In this document: positions 1-5,888 of the stretch, in pieces
Layout of the letters: every line of letters starts with the position of its first letter
Position numbering within the stretch: the stretch's first letter is position 1
Assembly (NCBI GenBank): GCA_012841735.1
Contig: DUUE01000179.1
Location: forward strand, 1-7,806
Source of the DNA: Bacillota bacterium
GTDB taxonomy: Bacteria; Bacillota; Dethiobacteria; Dethiobacterales; Dethiobacteraceae
Length of the DNA stretch: 7,806 bases
Direction of reading: 5' to 3'
Translations under genes and position numbers: made by a program
The notes under the pieces: generated by a model
Told to the model about the DNA's origin: nothing
What the model saw: the letters and a program-made list of their open reading frames with translations, nothing else
The model's database searches: none

Positions 1-33
1 CTCACTTATAAGCTTAAAAATTATTAATTAGTA

Positions 34-40
34 GAGGAGG
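34..40 (+). promoter_or_regulatory. Ribosome binding site of the hydrolase gene
   Basis: GAGGAGG lies 8 nt before the ATG at 49 and fixes that start. The rest of positions 1-48 is AT-rich leader; I see no convincing promoter there, so the promoter may lie outside the window. Confidence 0.75.
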
Positions 41-48
41 CAGGTTAT

Positions 49-831
49 ATGGATAAGCGCCGGAAAGTGCCTGTGACTGAACAGGACAAAAAGAAATCTT
101 ATTATAAATACTACCTGGAACCAATGGTAGAACCTCCTGCGGAAAATATTCAAAAGGTGTTGGCAGGCCCCATTGATCCGGCCAAAGCCCTGCCGGTTCA
201 TGAAAGGAACCGTTTGTTTGAACCCGGTTATTTTGAAGAGGAAATTGGTTATTGTGTTATGCCGGATGGAACCGGTTATATCTCCAACCTTGTCAAAATG
301 CCGGGTGTAACCGGTGAAATGTTTGACTGGTGGTTTGCATGGCACGGGCTTGATAATTTGCGCTATACCATTTGGGACAATGAAGATCATTACCGTGCCG
401 AATCCATGCAGAAGGAGAAAGCAAAAGATCCTCTGCTCACTTACCAGGAGCGGTATTGGGATACAACCCATCTTGTCTATGAAGATGTGGGGATGGGACC
501 GCAAAATATTGTAATTAACTTCAGAAACCCCGGGGATATGGGTTTTGACACCTCAAAAATCGGCACCGATGCCTGTTCCACTATTGTTTGTGCCAACGGT
601 CAGGTCATCATGTGTCATTTCATCAGACCCATAGAAGGCGGTGTGGAGCTGCGCACACGTTTCTGGATGGGCTGGACCGTCAGAAACAGAAAAGCATATA
701 AAGTACTCCCCGATGGGATGCGCATGCCGGAAGAACCATTGAGAGCACTTAACCTGCATAATATTAAAGAATTCACCAATCTGGCTGCTTTGCTGCCGAG
801 AATCTTTCCTGAAGAAAAAGACAATTTCTAA
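49..831 (+). CDS. PhlG/phloretin hydrolase-family zinc C-C hydrolase
   Basis: This 260-residue protein resembles the 2,4-diacetylphloroglucinol hydrolase (PhlG) and phloretin hydrolase family, which cleaves the C-C bond between an acyl group and a polyhydroxylated benzene ring using a metal ion. Family hallmarks are the MFDWWFAWHG stretch (91-100), LRYTIW (104-109) and LHNIKEFTNLA (236-246). From memory, the PhlG zinc ligands are His129, Glu160, His270 and Glu274. Here His114 and Glu145 have the same 31-residue spacing, and His237/Glu241 give the HxxxE pair. Tyr106, His190 and Tyr217 are candidates for the residues that bind substrate hydroxyls. There is no signal peptide or membrane segment, so it should be cytoplasmic. 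The start follows GAGGAGG (34-40) at 8 nt. It is first of three closely spaced genes, 14 nt before a ferredoxin gene. The family is fairly sure; the substrate is unknown. Confidence 0.85.
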   Translation: MDKRRKVPVTEQDKKKSYYKYYLEPMVEPPAENIQKVLAGPIDPAKALPVHERNRLFEPGYFEEEIGYCVMPDGTGYISNLVKMPGVTGEMFDWWFAWHGLDNLRYTIWDNEDHYRAESMQKEKAKDPLLTYQERYWDTTHLVYEDVGMGPQNIVINFRNPGDMGFDTSKIGTDACSTIVCANGQVIMCHFIRPIEGGVELRTRFWMGWTVRNRKAYKVLPDGMRMPEEPLRALNLHNIKEFTNLAALLPRIFPEEKDNF

Positions 832-845
832 AAGGGAGTGTTAAT

Positions 846-1091
846 ATGATTGACACAAAACATCGTATCATTTTTAATTCAGAAAATTGTGTAGGTTGTA
901 AACTTTGTTACAAAGCCTGTTTTGTAGATGTTATCCGCTGGGACGAAGAAAAGAAACAACCTGTTTTTAAATATGTGGAAGACTGCGAACACTGTTTCTG
1001 GTGTGAAGCCCTTTGCAAAAAGAATTGTATTAAGGTTATCCCGGATTTCGAGAGCGAAAAACTCCTGCAGACATTTGATCGTTATCTCTAA
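846..1091 (+). CDS. Small 2x[4Fe-4S] ferredoxin-like protein
   Basis: An 81-residue iron-sulfur protein with two cysteine motifs of the form CxxCxxCxxxC: Cys15/18/21/25 and Cys47/50/53/57. This is the pattern of bacterial ferredoxins carrying two [4Fe-4S] clusters. A ninth cysteine, Cys61, sits four residues after the last one. The proline that normally follows the fourth cysteine is missing in both motifs (Phe26 and Lys58 instead). About 21 residues separate the motifs. The start follows AGGGAG and lies 14 nt after the hydrolase stop; the flavoprotein gene begins 14 nt after its own stop. A small ferredoxin directly before a fumarate-reductase-like flavoprotein recalls the AprB-AprA order of APS reductase, though AprB is longer. 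The likely role is an electron-transfer subunit or partner of the flavoprotein, in the cytoplasm. The fold is well supported; the partnership is inferred from position. Confidence 0.9.
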   Translation: MIDTKHRIIFNSENCVGCKLCYKACFVDVIRWDEEKKQPVFKYVEDCEHCFWCEALCKKNCIKVIPDFESEKLLQTFDRYL

Positions 1092-1105
1092 AGGGGGAAG
1101 TGTAA

Positions 1106-2782
1106 ATGGACATGTACGGACGTGAAAATCTAAATGCCGATATATTGATTATTGGCGGCGGGGTTGCCGGACTGACGGCGGCAATTTCAGTGAAAGAAAT
1201 AAACCCGGATCTCGATATTCTCATCGTTGAAAAGCAGACAGCCGGGTATTCGGGCAAAGCATGCAGAGGCGGTGGCGTTCTCCAGTATTTTGATTTGCAA
1301 AAAATTACACCGGAACAGTTTGTGGAGTATCATGTGCATAATATTGGCTGTTACCTGGGCGATCAGGAACTGATGTACAAATATGTTTCCCTGAACAATC
1401 ATATGCTGGATAAACTGGTTGAATGGGGTGCAAAACTGCCAAAACGTGCAGATGGCAGCTACGCGGTCATTCCAACCGGCCCAATGACTGCCATGATAGG
1501 TGTTGATCTGGATATTACAGTAAAACTCCGCAGGACGGCAGAAAAAATGGGCGTCAGGTTTATAGATAAAGTTGCCATTTCTGATTTGCTGACTGCAGAC
1601 AATAAAGTTGCCGGCGCAACAGGGTACAGTATTTTAGACGGCACTTTTTATACCTTTAATGCAAAATCTGTTATTCTGGCAACCGGCAGTCAGAACTACC
1701 GCATCGGGTCGATGTGGGGCAGCGGCAGGGGTGACGGCATCGCCGCCGCATATCGTGCCGGCGCAGAAATGCGCAATCCTGAGTTTGGCAACTTCGCCCA
1801 ACTGGTTAAAGTAAAAAGCCACAGGGAAGTTGTTTTTGGTGAAAACTTTATGTACAACCGGTTGGGAGAACATATTACGAAAAATTTCCGCTCCGGTCCG
1901 GAACCGGACATCAGCAGTACAGCAATCGCCGAGTGGTTTATACAGATGTCGTCGGCCAGAGGTCCTATTGTTTTAAAACCTGACGAAAGGCGCGGGGGCT
2001 CCATAGAAACAATCTGGGACCGCCCGTTTGGGCAGCCTTTCTGGAAATTAAATGAACAATGGGCAAATAAAGCCGACGGTGATGATTGGGAAGTATGCCC
2101 GCTGTTTATCGGTGAGCAATCCCCGGTTAAGGTCGGACATGACATGCAGACCACAATTCCCGGCCTGTACGCCATCGGCGACACAAGCTATTGCGGATCG
2201 GCGGCACCCGGTGCAGTTCCGGCACCTCCCGGACGCAATCGCGGCTCCGGCATTTTAAATGCAGTCTTTTCCGGTATCATGTGCGCACAAAGTGCGGCTG
2301 ACAATGCAAACAATAACGCATTACCGCCTGTTGATGATAAACAGGTAGAGGAATGCATGACACGTGCATATGCACCCCTGCGGCGGGAGTCCGGCTGCAA
2401 TGCAAAGGATGTTATCCGGTATGTCCAGAAAGCTGTAGGACCGATGGAACGGTCGGTTTATATGAGTGATCATCGTATCGCCACAGCTTTGAAATACGTT
2501 GAAAAAGCAAAAGAGCTGTCCGCATCTATGAAAGCCAACGACTTCCATGACCTGCTTGCCTGCCACGAAGCGGATGCCATGGTGCTTTCGGCTGAAATGC
2601 AGTTCCGGGCGTCAGCAATGCGGGAAGAATCAAGAGGTTGGTTCCTGCGGGAAGATTTCCCGGACATGGACAATAAAAACTGGCTGAAATGGATCATTGT
2701 CAAAAAAGAGGGCGATACGATGAAGTTTGACACCGAAGATGTGCCATATGAAAAATGGCCCGTCAAGCCGCCGCAAGTATAA
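1106..2782 (+). CDS. FAD-dependent fumarate reductase/APS reductase alpha-like oxidoreductase
   Basis: A 558-residue flavoprotein of the FAD_binding_2 superfamily. The N-terminal FAD fold shows GxGxxG (Gly17/19/22) ending at Glu42, followed by the Gly-rich RGGG loop (54-57). VILATGS (189-195) and GRGDG (207-211) continue the FAD domain. SARGP (283-287) places Arg285 where FrdA/SdhA have the catalytic arginine. GLYAIGD (353-359) and GRNRGSGILN (376-385) form the second FAD segment. The C-terminal ESRG...REDFP...NWLKW pattern (508-529) is typical of succinate dehydrogenase/fumarate reductase flavoproteins. Gly50 stands where membrane SdhA/FrdA carry the covalent-FAD histidine, so FAD is probably non-covalent. 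No signal peptide or haem motif is visible. It follows the ferredoxin by 14 nt, after an AGGGGGAAG ribosome site, and probably exchanges electrons with that ferredoxin. The substrate is unknown; fumarate looks unlikely because dicarboxylate-binding histidines appear to be absent. Confidence 0.88.
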   Translation: MDMYGRENLNADILIIGGGVAGLTAAISVKEINPDLDILIVEKQTAGYSGKACRGGGVLQYFDLQKITPEQFVEYHVHNIGCYLGDQELMYKYVSLNNHMLDKLVEWGAKLPKRADGSYAVIPTGPMTAMIGVDLDITVKLRRTAEKMGVRFIDKVAISDLLTADNKVAGATGYSILDGTFYTFNAKSVILATGSQNYRIGSMWGSGRGDGIAAAYRAGAEMRNPEFGNFAQLVKVKSHREVVFGENFMYNRLGEHITKNFRSGPEPDISSTAIAEWFIQMSSARGPIVLKPDERRGGSIETIWDRPFGQPFWKLNEQWANKADGDDWEVCPLFIGEQSPVKVGHDMQTTIPGLYAIGDTSYCGSAAPGAVPAPPGRNRGSGILNAVFSGIMCAQSAADNANNNALPPVDDKQVEECMTRAYAPLRRESGCNAKDVIRYVQKAVGPMERSVYMSDHRIATALKYVEKAKELSASMKANDFHDLLACHEADAMVLSAEMQFRASAMREESRGWFLREDFPDMDNKNWLKWIIVKKEGDTMKFDTEDVPYEKWPVKPPQV

Positions 2783-2816
2783 GTTTTGGCACCTAACCAA
2801 ACCAGGTTCTGCCGGA

Positions 2817-2859
2817 GACAGTTGGGGAACTGTAGATGTCCCCCAACTGTCTTTTATTT
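2817..2859 (+). terminator. Intrinsic terminator of the hydrolase-ferredoxin-flavoprotein unit
   Basis: An 11-bp perfect stem, GACAGTTGGGG (2817-2827) with CCCCAACTGTC (2841-2851), encloses a 13-nt loop and is followed at once by TTTTATTT (2852-2859). It begins 34 nt after the flavoprotein stop. On the opposite strand no T-tract follows the stem, so it acts mainly on + strand transcripts. Confidence 0.9.
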
Positions 2860-2887
2860 CACCAACCTCTTTTTACCCAAATGAATG

Positions 2888-2914
2888 AAAAATGCCGGCA
2901 GGGCTTTGCCGGCA
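2888..2914 (-). terminator. Intrinsic terminator of the ABC transporter operon
   Basis: TGCCGGCA occurs twice (2893-2900 and 2907-2914) around a 6-nt loop. The octamer is its own reverse complement, so the copies pair into an 8-bp GC-rich stem. Read on the - strand, the stem is followed directly by TTTTT (2892-2888). It lies 48 nt past the stop of the last transporter gene. A short T-run at 2922-2926 on the + strand might allow weak action in the other direction. Confidence 0.8.
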
Positions 2915-2962
2915 AACCGGATTTTTAATGCAGTTTTTCTTCCCCCCGGATTAGATCCCGCA

Positions 2963-3943
2963 TCAGGCATGAATACAGGCCACTTCGTGTGCGGGTCCCA
3001 CCTTACGCAATGCAGGCACCACCCTGCTGCATTCCGGAGTGGCCAGAAAGCACCTGGGGTGAAATGTACACCCGGCAGGCGGGTTCAATGGACTGGGCAC
3101 TTCCCCTTTCAGGATAATGCGTTCCCTGGCTCTCTCCACTTTGGCGTCGGGTATGGGGACGGCGGAAAGCAGTGCCCTGGTATAGGGATGCAGCGGGTTG
3201 CGGTATAATTCTTTGGCCTGCGTGATTTCCACCACCCGGCCGAGATACATTACCGCCACGCGGTCACTCAGGTGGCGCACCAGGGAAAGGTCATGGGAAA
3301 TAAAAATATAACTTAATCCCCGGTAGCTTTGCTGCAGTTTTTTCAGCAGGTTGACAATCTGTGCCTGAATGGAAACATCCAGGGCGGAAACCGGCTCGTC
3401 ACACACAACCATGGAGGGATTGCCGGCCAGGGCGCGGGCAACACTGAGCCGCTGGCGCTGGCCCCCGGAAAATTCGTGCGGGTAGCGGTCCGCCATGGCA
3501 GGGTCAAGACCGACCATCAGCAACAGATCTTCCACCCGCTCCCGGAATTCCTTTTTGCCGGAAACCAGGCGGTATGCTTTCAGCGGCTCCCCCACTATTT
3601 CACCCGCACTGAGGCGCGGGTTCAGGGAGCTTTGCGGATCCTGAAAAATAAGTGCCATTTTCCTGCGCAGGGGACGCAAGGCTTTTTCCGCGGCAAAAGT
3701 TATATCCGTCCCTTCGAAAACAATTTTCCCCGCCGTCGGCTGGTGCGAGCGTAAAATGCAGTGGCCGATGGTTGTTTTGCCACACCCGCTTTCACCCACA
3801 AGCCCCAGGGTTTCCCCGCGGTAGAGCCGCAGTGTGACTCCGTCCACCGCCTTGACTGTACCTACTGTTTTTCTGAAAAGCCCCCTAGTGACGGGAAAAT
3901 ATTTTTTCAGGTCGGTTATTGCCAGGACAGTTTCCTTATCCAT
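2963..3943 (-). CDS. Dpp/OppF-family ABC transporter ATP-binding protein
   Basis: A 326-residue ATPase, the second of the pair powering a peptide/nickel-type importer on the inner face of the membrane. Walker A is GESGCGKTT (50-58, Lys56), the Q-loop is Gln101, the ABC signature is FSGGQRQR (158-165), Walker B is MVVCDEP (178-184, Glu183), the D-loop is SALD (186-189) and the switch histidine is His217. The nucleotide-binding parts are therefore intact. The C-terminal oligopeptide-transporter domain holds four cysteines (292, 298, 305, 323) in the spacing usual for the family. The RGLFRKTVGTVKAVDGV segment near residues 20-36 is typical of the F rather than the D subunit. Its ATG overlaps the end of the D gene by 8 nt and has only a weak ribosome site, so translational coupling is likely. 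It is the last gene of the operon, with a terminator 48 nt beyond. Substrate is not inferable. Confidence 0.93.
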   Translation of the reverse strand: MDKETVLAITDLKKYFPVTRGLFRKTVGTVKAVDGVTLRLYRGETLGLVGESGCGKTTIGHCILRSHQPTAGKIVFEGTDITFAAEKALRPLRRKMALIFQDPQSSLNPRLSAGEIVGEPLKAYRLVSGKKEFRERVEDLLLMVGLDPAMADRYPHEFSGGQRQRLSVARALAGNPSMVVCDEPVSALDVSIQAQIVNLLKKLQQSYRGLSYIFISHDLSLVRHLSDRVAVMYLGRVVEITQAKELYRNPLHPYTRALLSAVPIPDAKVERARERIILKGEVPSPLNPPAGCTFHPRCFLATPECSRVVPALRKVGPAHEVACIHA

Positions 3944-4937
3944 TCACATTCACCCGGCTTTCGGCATGATTGTGCAAAAAGCAGCGCGTATAATGGCCCG
4001 GCCCCACGGGGGAAAGCGGCGGCCACGCTTTTTCTGCACAGCGTTTTGTCCTGTATTTGCATCGCGGCAGAAATGCACATGTGGGCGGCATATTAATCAG
4101 ATTGGGCGGCAGGCCCAGAATGGGTTCCAGTTCTCTCCCTTCCTCCTCGTCCAGCCTGGGTATACACTTTAACAAATTAATTGTATAGGGATGCTGCGGC
4201 CGTTCAAAAATATCTTCCACTTTCCCCTCTTCCACAACGCGGCCGGCATACATCACATAAATTCTGTGGGCATAACGGGCCACAATCCCCAGGTTATGGG
4301 TAATCAGCACCAGGGATGACTGAAATTCTTTCACCATGTCGTTCAGCAGTTCCAAAAGCTGTGCCTGGGTGGTAACATCCAGGGCGGTCGTCGGCTCATC
4401 GGCAATCACCAGCCGCGGATTGCAGGACATGGCCATTACTATCATCATCCGCTGGCGCATGCCGCCGGAAAACTGGTGGGGATAATCGTCATAGCGGTTT
4501 TTGGCATCCGGGATGCCCACCAGGTTCATCAGGTGGAAAGTTCTTTCCCTGGCTTCCCTGTCATTCATTTTCAGATGCCAGCGCAGCATTTCGCTGACCT
4601 GTTCTCCCACTGTAAGCACAGGATTGAGTGTTGTCATCGGCTCCTGGAAGATCATGGAGATTTTTGCTCCCCGCACGGCGCGCATTTCTGGCGAGTTCCT
4701 GGCATATTCCAGCAGGTTTTTTCCCTCAAAAAGGACTTTCCCACCTATAATTTTCCCCGGCGGGTTAATCAGGGACATGACGGAAAGCCAGCTCACAGAT
4801 TTCCCGCAGCCGGACTCCCCCACCACCCCCACGATTTCCTGTTCGTTCACGGTAAAGGAAACGCCGTCCACCGCCTTTACCAGGCCGGCGTCTGTCTGAA
4901 AATATGTCTTTAAATCTTCTACCCGCAGTAATGCCAT
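3936..4937 (-). CDS. Dpp/OppD-family ABC transporter ATP-binding protein
   Basis: A 333-residue ATPase of the peptide/nickel importer family that pairs with the F subunit. Walker A is GESGCGKS (40-47), the Q-loop is Gln98, the signature is FSGGMRQR (156-163), Walker B is LVIADEP (176-182, Glu181), and the switch histidine is His214. All catalytic motifs are intact. The C-terminal extension carries Cys287, Cys293, Cys300 and Cys319. I chose the ATG at 4937 (MALLRVEDLKTYF), not a start at 5027 that is open in frame. The longer version would add 30 residues unlike the family and run 68 nt into the preceding permease gene, whereas the ATG at 4937 has GGAGG 9 nt upstream. It begins 22 nt after the permease C stop and overlaps the next ATPase gene by 8 nt. 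Confidence 0.93.
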   Translation of the reverse strand: MALLRVEDLKTYFQTDAGLVKAVDGVSFTVNEQEIVGVVGESGCGKSVSWLSVMSLINPPGKIIGGKVLFEGKNLLEYARNSPEMRAVRGAKISMIFQEPMTTLNPVLTVGEQVSEMLRWHLKMNDREARERTFHLMNLVGIPDAKNRYDDYPHQFSGGMRQRMMIVMAMSCNPRLVIADEPTTALDVTTQAQLLELLNDMVKEFQSSLVLITHNLGIVARYAHRIYVMYAGRVVEEGKVEDIFERPQHPYTINLLKCIPRLDEEEGRELEPILGLPPNLINMPPTCAFLPRCKYRTKRCAEKAWPPLSPVGPGHYTRCFLHNHAESRVNVNG

Positions 4938-4946
4938 CTCATTTTT

Positions 4947-4951
4947 CCTCC
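4947..4951 (-). promoter_or_regulatory. Ribosome binding site deciding the D-subunit start
   Basis: On the - strand GGAGG lies 9 nt before the ATG at 4937, inside the 22-nt gap after the permease C stop. It supports the 333-residue product over the 363-residue reading that starts at 5027. Confidence 0.8.
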
Positions 4952-4959
4952 CACCACCG

Positions 4960-5874
4960 CTATAGTAGTCCGCGCAGCCTGGGGTCGACGGCGTCACGCA
5001 GCCCGTCCCCCACCATGTTAAAAGCAAATCCCGTCAGCATAATGGCCAAACCGGGGGCAATGGACAGCACCGGGTTGCGCATCATATACTGGTATGCGTC
5101 ACTGACCATGGCCCCCCAGGCAGCGCCTGGTGGTTCTATCCCAATCCCGAGAAAACTCAGCCCCGCTTCGGCCAGAATTGCCGCACCAAGCTGCATTGTT
5201 ACCAGGACCATAATCGGCGGAAAGACGTTGGGCAAAATATGCCTTAACATGATATAGAGGTTGCCAAAACCCATCAGCCGGGCAGCCAGGACATAATCAT
5301 TCTCCCGCACACTGAGCGTCAGGCCGCAGGCAACACGGGCATATGTGGGGATCAGGGACACGGTTAAGGCGATAATGACATTGACAATGCTGCCGCCCAG
5401 GATGGCTGCTATTACCAGCGCCAGCAGAATATTGGGGAAGCACATCAGTGCATCCATCAGGCGCATAATCAAAGGGTTGGCGGCACCGCGGGAAAAGCCT
5501 GCGGCAATCCCCAGTGAGATACCGATCACAGCCCCTGCCAAAACGGAAATAAAACCGACTAAAAGGGCCGTCCGTGCACCGTAAATCAGCCTGCTCAACT
5601 GGTCCCTGCCCAGTAGATCTGTTCCGAGCAGGTGCCTGGCGCCTGGCTGCTCCAAAGGATCACCGACGCCCGGTTTATATGGATCATACGGTGCAAGCCA
5701 GGGAGCAAAGATGGCCGTCAGGAAAACACAAAGCAAAATCAGGCAGCCAACAACGACCATACCCCGTCCGAAAAAAACACGCCGGAAACGCTTCCATTCA
5801 CTGATGCGGGGCGGGGCTTCCTCAAAGCCTGTGACACTGGCTACTTCCCCTGTGACTGCAGGTCCAACTGACAT
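4960..5874 (-). CDS. Dpp/OppC-family ABC transporter permease
   Basis: A 304-residue inner-membrane permease of the binding-protein-dependent importer family. A cytoplasmic tail of about 37 residues leads into the first membrane segment (about 38-59, GMVVVGCLILLCVFLTAIF region). The family-typical LGTDLLGRDQLSRLIYGAR stretch (83-101) follows, then hydrophobic segments near 102-126, 143-172, 215-238 and 268-290. The cytoplasmic EAA loop, which docks on the ATPases, is seen as YVLAARLMGFGNLYIMLRHI (194-213) followed by LPN. It forms the translocation channel with the B permease encoded just upstream. The gene starts 14 nt after the B stop behind AAGGAGGG and ends 22 nt before the D ATPase. Length is normal for the family and nothing is missing. 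Substrate unknown. Confidence 0.93.
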   Translation of the reverse strand: MSVGPAVTGEVASVTGFEEAPPRISEWKRFRRVFFGRGMVVVGCLILLCVFLTAIFAPWLAPYDPYKPGVGDPLEQPGARHLLGTDLLGRDQLSRLIYGARTALLVGFISVLAGAVIGISLGIAAGFSRGAANPLIMRLMDALMCFPNILLALVIAAILGGSIVNVIIALTVSLIPTYARVACGLTLSVRENDYVLAARLMGFGNLYIMLRHILPNVFPPIMVLVTMQLGAAILAEAGLSFLGIGIEPPGAAWGAMVSDAYQYMMRNPVLSIAPGLAIMLTGFAFNMVGDGLRDAVDPRLRGLL

Positions 5875-5888
5875 TTTGCTCCCTCCTT

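Noticed and set aside
1..48. AT-rich leader as a promoter for the hydrolase gene
   Set aside because: TATAAG-like hexamers occur, but no matching -35 element at proper spacing can be seen in so short a stretch.
1696..2184. Open frame of 162 codons on the - strand inside the flavoprotein gene
   Set aside because: It lies wholly antisense to a well-supported gene, shows no recognisable domain and is a by-product of the coding frame opposite.
846..2782. Ferredoxin plus flavoprotein as a true APS reductase AprBA
   Set aside because: Both proteins are shorter than AprB (about 150 residues) and AprA (over 600 residues) as I recall them, and no sulfate-activation gene is nearby; only the gene order and superfamily are shared.
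2885..3208. Open frame of 107 codons on the + strand near the end of the transporter operon
   Set aside because: It covers the terminator region and the antisense of the F ATPase, has no ribosome site and shows no known motif.
4938..5027. 30-residue N-terminal extension of ATPase D starting at 5027
   Set aside because: It would overlap permease C by 68 nt and is unlike family N-termini, while the ATG at 4937 has a well-placed GGAGG.
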